Source: Chloroflexota bacterium
GTDB taxonomy: Bacteria; Chloroflexota; Anaerolineae; Ardenticatenales; Ardenticatenaceae
Direction of reading: 5' to 3'
Assembly: GCA_003520455.1 (NCBI GenBank)
Contig: DOUV01001013.1
Location: 1-11,843 of the forward strand
DNA length: 11,843 bases
The position numbers and the translations under genes are program-made. Below, one piece after another: positions 7,513-11,843 of this stretch. How positions within the stretch are numbered: position 1 is the first letter of the stretch; every line of letters begins with the position of its first letter. The notes under the pieces are model-generated. The model made no database searches and was not told where the DNA came from. It saw nothing but the letters and a program-made list of their open reading frames with translations.

Positions 7513-7564
7513 ATGAACACACGAAGCAGCGACTATAAGAACAATGGCTACTTCGTGTGTTCAT
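7513..7564. repeat. 14-bp perfect inverted repeat downstream of the regulator
   Basis: ATGAACACACGAAG (7513-7526) is repeated in perfect inverted form at 7551-7564, separated by 24 nt. It begins 18 nt after the regulator stop. It could act as a transcription terminator, but no T-run follows the stem. Alternatives are a protein-binding site or the remains of a small mobile element. Confidence 0.7.
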
Positions 7565-7684
7565 TGGACGATACTTCTTGCACCAACCTTTTCAAAAAGA
7601 ACGAGCGAAGGCCGGGTAAAAACATTACTTTCAAGAATTGTTTCGTCAGCCAGATTTGAAATTGGTTGTCGGGGACAAACGACT

Positions 7685-7852
7685 TCACCAGCTTGCGGGC
7701 TTGAAGTTGGCGTGCATTGATCTCCGGTTTCGTTTAATGAAGTCCTCGATCACGCTACAAGCGACGTAATAGCCTAAGAAACGGGTAAACTTGCGCTCGC
7801 TGCCCCAGAGCAGGTCCCAGACCAGGGAGTGAATGCCATCTGCGCCTATAAG
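7685..7852 (-). pseudogene. C-terminal fragment of an unknown gene, truncated by the IS5 remnant
   Basis: The minus-strand frame from the IS5 end reads ADGIHSLVWDLLWGSERKFT, continues FLGYYVACSVIEDFIKRNRR, and stops at TGA 7685-7687. The balanced composition and ordinary codon use suggest a real coding remnant of about 55 residues. No start codon is needed because the 5' part was probably lost when the IS inserted or rearranged at 7851. I do not recognise the family. Confidence 0.4.
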
Positions 7853-7871
7853 AGCGTGTTTGGAAAATATT
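7851..7871 (-). repeat. IS5 element terminal sequence (right copy)
   Basis: This sequence, beginning AGAGCGTGTTTGGAAAA, is the exact reverse complement of 406-426. It marks the transposase-distal end of the right IS5 copy, 7 bp beyond the stop of the transposase remnant. Confidence 0.85.
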
Positions 7872-7878
7872 CATACAC

Positions 7879-8290
7879 TTAGGCCGCCTGTTTCAGAGCC
7901 GGGCCCATCGATTCGGGAGGCCGCCTATCTTTGTACGGAATCGGAATATCCGCATTGTGGAGCAATTGACGCAGCATGAAATGAATGGAGGCGATGTCAA
8001 TCATCGCTTCACTATTCCACCCATAACGCTCATAACCTTTGCTGAGACGCCGATAGCGATTGAGCCAGGCAATCGTGCGTTCAATCACCCGGCGATATTT
8101 TTGCACCACGAATCCCTTTTGACCTTCGGGTTTCTCGACAAATCTCGAGTTCGACGCCGAAATCTTCTTCGAATCACACTACCAAGTTGCCGCGATACCC
8201 TTGATCCGCCAGGATCTTCTTGATCGATGGATCAGCATTGAGCACCAGATCCAAGAGTTCTTCGCCGCCAAGCGCATGGGCAACCACCGG
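7879..8290 (-). pseudogene. IS5-family transposase, 5'-truncated and broken (right copy)
   Basis: Reading leftwards from about 8290, the frame gives VVAHALGGEELLDLVLNADP and KKILADQGYRGNLVV, in which ADQGYRG holds a catalytic Asp. A TGA at 8174-8176 follows, then FEEDFGVELEI, and one extra base near 8141 shifts the frame. The rest is open: EGQKGFVVQKYRRVIERT, with the catalytic Glu in IERT, then AWLNRYRRLSKGYERYGWNS and a final ALKQAA with TAA 7879-7881. The N-terminal part including the first Asp is missing. It is inverted relative to the left copy, and both transposase-distal ends point inwards. Confidence 0.88.
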
Positions 8291-8411
8291 CAACATGGGG
8301 GCCGCCTACCCTCGCATGAGAGCCTCGTCTTTTGGCGCACGATTCCTCAGAGCCCCTCCGTGCGAAACCGGGAGTCTCCTTGGAGCTTCAGTAGAGGCGA
8401 GGCAATTCGCT

Positions 8412-9083
8412 ATGTTCAGAATCCTTATGCTCGGCTCTGGCCTGTTTTGGACGCTCACCTACCTCCTCATCATCCGCCGCGGCGTTCTCGATAAGACCTA
8501 CGGGATGCCGCTTGTTGCCCTGTGCGCCAATCTGTCCTGGGAGTTCATCTTCTCGTTCGTCCATCCGCACCCTTCCATCCAGCGCCCCGTCGACATCGTC
8601 TGGCTGGCCCTCGATGTGGTCATCCTGCTGCAACTGCTCCGGTATGGACCCCGCGAGTTCGCCGATTTATCGCGAGGGATCTTCTACTCAGCCTTCGGAC
8701 TGGCTCTGGTGACGAGCTTCTGTTCGGTGCTCTTCATCTCGTACGAGTTCAACGACCTGGATGGGACCTACGCCGCCTTCGGGCAGAATCTGCTGATGTC
8801 GGTGCTCTTCATCGCCATGCTCTACCGCCGGCGGTCGTTGCGCGGGCAGTCGACCTGGATCGCCGTCTGCAAGCTGGTGGGGACCGCGCTGGCCTCCCTG
8901 GCCTTCTATCGGTACACCGCCGTGGCCGAACGGTCCATCCTGCTGTCTTTCCTCTTCGGCGCCATCCTTGTGTACGACTCCATCTACCTTGGCCTGGTCC
9001 TTCTCCTCCGGCGGGCGGCGGCAGCGACGCGTGAACCGGCAGCGGTCCAGGAGCACGGGGGCGCAAGGGCCGTGATTCCGTAG
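8412..9083 (+). CDS. Pyr4-like transmembrane terpene cyclase homologue
   Basis: From ATG 8412 (GAGG at 8399-8402, 9 nt before) the protein has 223 residues with about seven hydrophobic segments, the size and topology of Pyr4/PaxB-type membrane terpene cyclases (about 240 residues). Family hallmarks are YGMPLVALCANLSWEF with Glu44, corresponding to the catalytic Glu in the NxxWE region; WLALDVVI (64-71); FGQNLLMSVLFIAML (123-137); GQS...KLVGTA; and VYDSIYLGL with Asp189 in the last helix, matching the second catalytic acid. Family members protonate a prenyl group or epoxide to start cyclisation in the membrane. No prenyltransferase or epoxidase is nearby, so the substrate is unknown. A longer start at 8220 would run through IS DNA and is rejected. 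Annotation by remote motif similarity only. Confidence 0.65.
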   Translation: MFRILMLGSGLFWTLTYLLIIRRGVLDKTYGMPLVALCANLSWEFIFSFVHPHPSIQRPVDIVWLALDVVILLQLLRYGPREFADLSRGIFYSAFGLALVTSFCSVLFISYEFNDLDGTYAAFGQNLLMSVLFIAMLYRRRSLRGQSTWIAVCKLVGTALASLAFYRYTAVAERSILLSFLFGAILVYDSIYLGLVLLLRRAAAATREPAAVQEHGGARAVIP

Positions 9084-9191
9084 GGGGCGCATTCGCGGTG
9101 CCACGACACGAGGAGAGCGGTTGGGGCCAACCGCCTCCGTGATCTCCGGCGTAGCGTCGCACGTCAGTGCTATCATTTTGCCGGACATGCC

Positions 9192-9220
9192 TGGACAACC
9201 GATTTTCGATCAGGTACAAT
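9192..9220 (+). promoter_or_regulatory. Promoter of the uracil-DNA glycosylase gene
   Basis: TGGACA (9192-9197) and TACAAT (9215-9220) are separated by 17 bp, predicting transcription from about 9227. This lies downstream of the possible ATG at 9187 and so favours the TTG start at 9271. Confidence 0.7.
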
Positions 9221-9270
9221 CGCGGCAGCGAGGTGTGACGACCGGCTACAAATGCAGGAAGGAATTGGGG

Positions 9271-9909
9271 TTGGATCAAGAGGCGGTACTTGCGGAGTTG
9301 GCGGAGCAGGTTCGCACCTGTACCAGGTGTCCTCTCCACCGCACTCGCACCCATGCCGTTCCGGGCGAGGGGCCGGTGGGTGCCCCGATCATGTTCATCG
9401 GCGAGGGCCCGGGGCGCGACGAAGACCGCCAGGGGCGGCCCTTCGTGGGCCGATCCGGCCAGTTGCTCGAGCAACTCCTCGAGGAGATCGGCCTCACGCG
9501 CGAGGACGTCTACATCGCCAACGTGGTCAAGTGCCGGCCACCCGACAACCGCGACCCGGACCCCAACGAGATCGCCGCCTGCAAACCTTACCTGGTCCAA
9601 CAACTGAAGCTGGTAGACCCCGAGCTCATCGTTACCCTCGGACGCTTCGCCATGGAGCGCTGGCTTCCCAACGAGCGTATCACCCGCGCCCACGGCAAAG
9701 CCTTCCGCTTCGGCAAGCGCCTGGTGGTCCCGATGTTCCACCCCGCGGCGGCGCTTCGCAAGCCGGAGTGGGAGAAACTGCTTCGCGAGGACTTTGCCCT
9801 GCTCCCCGCCCTCATCGACATCGTCCGCCAGGTCGGGATCGGCGCAGATGTGCCCGCTCCCGAACCGACCACCGACGAGCCGCCGCCCGTACAGCCCACA
9901 CTCCTCTAA
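9271..9909 (+). CDS. Family 4 (Fe-S) uracil-DNA glycosylase
   Basis: The enzyme removes uracil from DNA at the start of base excision repair. From TTG 9271 it has 212 residues, a usual family length. Four cysteines that bind a 4Fe-4S cluster are visible: Cys17 and Cys20 (CTRC), Cys88 (NVVKC) and Cys104 (EIAAC). The uracil-binding and catalytic motif is GEGPGRDED (44-52), followed by GRPFVGRSGQLL. The second motif is HPAAALR near the C-terminus. A Pro-rich tail (APEPTTDEPPPVQP) ends the protein. The frame is open to 9121 with an ATG at 9187, but the promoter at 9192-9220 and AGGAAGG at 9256-9262, 8 nt before TTG 9271, fix the start there. The gene has its own promoter, so it is not in an operon with the cyclase. 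Confidence 0.93.
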   Translation: MDQEAVLAELAEQVRTCTRCPLHRTRTHAVPGEGPVGAPIMFIGEGPGRDEDRQGRPFVGRSGQLLEQLLEEIGLTREDVYIANVVKCRPPDNRDPDPNEIAACKPYLVQQLKLVDPELIVTLGRFAMERWLPNERITRAHGKAFRFGKRLVVPMFHPAAALRKPEWEKLLREDFALLPALIDIVRQVGIGADVPAPEPTTDEPPPVQPTLL

Positions 9910-9963
9910 CACCCGCATCTCTCAATCAAATCGCAGACTTCACCTTGCAAACGAAAACCCTAT

Positions 9964-9989
9964 GTAGAGACGGCCTGGTGGGCCGTCTC
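9964..9989. repeat. GTAGAGACG-type palindromic repeat, unit 1
   Basis: GAGACGGCC (9967-9975) pairs with GGCCGTCTC (9981-9989) around a 5-nt loop. Together with GTA before it, the unit matches the family at 10083-10125. It lies about 55 nt downstream of the glycosylase stop and could help terminate that transcript, although no T-run follows. Confidence 0.7.
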
Positions 9990-10082
9990 CCGCCAAAGCA
10001 GCTTACCCCGCCCTTCTCGGCCCGCCTGAACGCCGACACCTCCCACCACAGCGCCCCCCGGTGGACCGTCTCCCCCCCTCCC

Positions 10083-10125
10083 GTAGAGACAGCCCGGGGG
10101 AGACGCCCCACCGGGGCGTCTCTAC
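10083..10125. repeat. GTAGAGACG-type palindromic repeat, unit 2
   Basis: A half-unit GTAGAGAC (10083-10090) precedes the hairpin GAGACGCCCC (10100-10109) / GGGGCGTCTC (10113-10122), followed by TAC. A further degenerate half, CCGTCTCCCC, lies near 10066-10075. Similar interspersed palindromes are common between genes in Chloroflexota and cyanobacteria. This one sits between convergent genes, supplies the last bases of the transporter gene including its TAG stop (10122-10124), and may act as a two-way terminator. Confidence 0.75.
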
Positions 10126-11144
10126 GGGGTGTAGATCGCTTCAAGGAACCGCGTGGTGAAGGCGTCGTCCACGGTGATGGGCCGTGCCAGTCCCTGATAC
10201 TTCAGCAGGATGTCGGCGAGTCCCTGCCACTGCTCGCGCGTTTGCCAGCCGAGCCCGTGCGCATCGGCCACCGGCGAATGGGCATCCTCCAGCTCGGTGT
10301 CGAGCATGGAGCGCATGTGGGCGGGATCGCTTTCCGGACCGGTGTACCTGAGGACGATCTCGACCGCCTCGTCGGGATGCGCCTCGGCGTAGGCGATTCC
10401 CTTCAGCGCGGCCTTCAAGAAGCGCTCGATGCGCTCCGGGTCCCGGGCGATGATATCGGGGGTGGTGACGTAGGTCAGGCCGAGGGTGGGCACGCCGAAG
10501 TCGGCGGCCTCCCACAGGCGGATATCCTGGCCCCACGCGCGGAGGAGATAGGGCTCGTTGGACTTGAAGACGGGGTAGACATCCACCTGGCCTTCGACCA
10601 GCACCCGCGGATCGAAGCCCACGTTGACCAGTTTGATGGCGTCAGAATCGGCGCCCGCGGCGTCCAGCAGCGCGAAGAGGTCGGGCGGTGGGGTCCCCTT
10701 GAACCCCACCGTGTGCCCCTCCCAGTCCTTCGGCGTTTCGAAGCCCTTGCGCGCCAGCGCGGCGAAGGCCTGTTGGCCCCGTTGCCCGATCAGCGCGATC
10801 GACACCAGCGGCAGGCCGGGGTCGGCCCGGCGTTGGAGCAGTACGGCCGCGTCTTGAGTCGTCACATCCACTTTGCCGGCGGCCAGCAGTTGGAGATGCT
10901 CCCCTTTTCCTGTCGAGTGCTCGATGGTGACATTGAGCCCGGCCGCGTCGAAGAAACCCTTGTCCTTGGCGACGTAGGCGCCCACGAAGGGCAGGTTCGC
11001 CTGGGGCTTGTAGCCCGCCATAAACATCAGCGACTTCGCCGCCGGCGTGCCGGTCGGAGCGGGGGCAGCGGACGGTGCGCTGCAGGCCGCCAGGCCCACC
11101 AGCAGTAGAATCGTCCAGAGGGGGCGGAGATGGTGTTGGTGCAT
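10122..11144 (-). CDS. THI5/NMT1-like ABC transporter substrate-binding lipoprotein
   Basis: The 340-residue protein begins MHQHHLRPLWTILLLVGLAA followed by Cys21, a clear lipoprotein signal with an LAAC lipobox, so it is anchored outside the membrane. GAGG 6 nt before the ATG supports this start; the frame is open further upstream but without signal-like sequence. The mature part has the THI5/NMT1 fold signature: ANLPFVGAYVAKDKGFFDAA, GEHLQLLAAGKVDVTTQDAA, DWEGHTVGFKGTPPPDLFAL and IKLVNVGFDPRVLVEGQVDV. It is closest in pattern to the pyrimidine (ThiY) and riboflavin (RibY) binding proteins. The permease gene lies upstream on the same strand with a 97-nt gap. Substrate is inferred only as a thiamine precursor, flavin or similar heterocycle. 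The stop codon lies inside the repeat at 10083-10125. Confidence 0.9.
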   Translation of the reverse strand: MHQHHLRPLWTILLLVGLAACSAPSAAPAPTGTPAAKSLMFMAGYKPQANLPFVGAYVAKDKGFFDAAGLNVTIEHSTGKGEHLQLLAAGKVDVTTQDAAVLLQRRADPGLPLVSIALIGQRGQQAFAALARKGFETPKDWEGHTVGFKGTPPPDLFALLDAAGADSDAIKLVNVGFDPRVLVEGQVDVYPVFKSNEPYLLRAWGQDIRLWEAADFGVPTLGLTYVTTPDIIARDPERIERFLKAALKGIAYAEAHPDEAVEIVLRYTGPESDPAHMRSMLDTELEDAHSPVADAHGLGWQTREQWQGLADILLKYQGLARPITVDDAFTTRFLEAIYTP

Positions 11145-11239
11145 AGAAACCTCGTGTGGTGTGGCGTTTGTCGAGATTGGGAGCAGGAGTGCAGAACTGC
11201 GTTCGTGCCCGCGGGATTCAGCAGATCTCACAGATGGTC

Positions 11240-11843
11240 TCAGTTCCCGCGACTTCCTCCGACGTCCTCCGGGTTCCTCCGCCAGAACAGAACCCACCGC
11301 TCGCCGGCCACTGTGACGGTGTAGAGTGCGATCCCCATGGAGGCCAGGCAGAAGATGGCGGCGAAGAGGGAGGGCATGTTGAGATTGGTGTAGGCCAGCC
11401 ACATGATCCGGCCCAATCCGGAGGAGGCTCCGGTCCACTCGGCGACGACCGCGCCCACCAGAGCCAACGGCGCGACCACCTTGAGCGCCGCGAAGAGATA
11501 GGACCAGGCGGCGGGCCACCGGGCGTAGCGAAACAGCTCCCAACGGCTGGCATTCAGGGAATGGAAGAGATCCAACAGGGCGCTATCCACGGCGCGCAGG
11601 CCCGAGGCGACATTCACCAGCACCGGGAAAAAGGTGATCAATGCGGTCATGATCACCTTGGGCAGCGGTCCGAAGCCGAACCAGATGATCAGCAGCGGCG
11701 CAACCGCGATCATCGGCGTGGCCTTGACGAGGATCGCCAGCGCCAGGATGCCGCGCTCTAGCTGCGTCCAGAAGGTGACGGTGACCGCGACGAGAATGCC
11801 GACGCTGAGCCCGACCAGGAGCCCGGCCCGCGCCTCGCCGAGG
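11240..11843 (-). CDS. ABC transporter permease (SsuC/TauC/ThiX type), partial
   Basis: The frame is open to the right edge of the window, so the N-terminus is missing; about 200 residues are seen. It contains membrane helices (GLLVGLSVGILVAVTVTFW, IAVAPLLIIWFGFG, VIMTALITFFPVLVNVASGL) and the EAA loop that contacts the ATPase: LFHSLNASRWELFRYARWPA, ending in the PAAWSYLFAALKVVAPLALV region. ALVGAVVAEWTGASSGLG follows and is typical of this binding-protein-dependent permease family. The stop is at 11240-11242. It is almost certainly the partner of the downstream lipoprotein. The ATPase gene is not in the window and may lie further upstream. Confidence 0.92.
   Translation of the reverse strand, partial: LGEARAGLLVGLSVGILVAVTVTFWTQLERGILALAILVKATPMIAVAPLLIIWFGFGPLPKVIMTALITFFPVLVNVASGLRAVDSALLDLFHSLNASRWELFRYARWPAAWSYLFAALKVVAPLALVGAVVAEWTGASSGLGRIMWLAYTNLNMPSLFAAIFCLASMGIALYTVTVAGERWVLFWRRNPEDVGGSRGN

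Noticed and set aside
7441..7659. Plus-strand frame with ATG at 7513 after the regulator
   Set aside because: Its start lies in the perfect inverted repeat and it overlaps the regulator end in another frame. It has no ribosome-binding site and no domain-like sequence.
8220..8411. Longer N-terminus for the terpene cyclase homologue
   Set aside because: The extension is translated from DNA antisense to the IS5 transposase remnant and is not membrane-like. The ATG at 8412 has a suitable GAGG and starts directly with the first helix.
9252..11108. Plus-strand 618-codon open frame
   Set aside because: It runs out of frame across the glycosylase gene and antisense to the binding-protein gene. Its Arg/Pro/Gly-rich translation is a typical shadow of GC-rich coding DNA.

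Overview
The window looks like part of a bacterial chromosome with moderate to high GC. Two ordinary chromosomal blocks flank a patchwork accessory region full of insertion-sequence remnants, gene fragments and a methyltransferase cluster. The GTAGAGACG...CGTCTCTAC palindromes near 9964-10125 and the THI5-like transporter are compatible with Chloroflexota, but this assignment is tentative because no phylogenetic marker other than a tRNA is present.

Layout from left to right. Positions 1-195 hold no confident gene. Positions 196-426 hold the 3' end of a decayed IS5-family transposase and its terminal sequence. Positions 430-1060 are AT-rich and contain only weak small ORFs. A tRNA-Ser(GGA) with a clear promoter lies on the minus strand at 1144-1230. 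Positions 1300-1917 are unassigned. Positions 1918-3245 are a broken IS1634-type transposase on the minus strand.

The core is a minus-strand cluster at 3311-6720. In transcription order it contains the 5' part of a dead methyltransferase (A'), a complete methyltransferase of a different subfamily (B), the 3' part of A', an exported protein of unknown function, and an intact methyltransferase (A) that is a paralogue of A'. The last three reading frames overlap by 4 nt and 1 nt, which indicates translational coupling. Gene B sits inside A' in the same frame. A divergent HxlR-type regulator (6809-7495), with an apparently leaderless promoter and a dyad next to its -35 box, is the obvious candidate regulator of the cluster.

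A second IS5 remnant (7851-8290), inverted relative to the first and with an identical 21-bp end, closes the accessory region. To its right are a seven-helix membrane protein resembling Pyr4-type transmembrane terpene cyclases (8412-9083), a family-4 uracil-DNA glycosylase (9271-9909), a palindromic-repeat intergenic region, and a convergent ABC transporter pair: a THI5/NMT1-like lipoprotein and the end of its permease. The permease runs off the right edge of the window.

The two points most worth following are the gene-inside-gene arrangement of the methyltransferases around an unknown exported protein, and the bacterial Pyr4-like cyclase. No CRISPR array, phage module or recognised defence system was seen.
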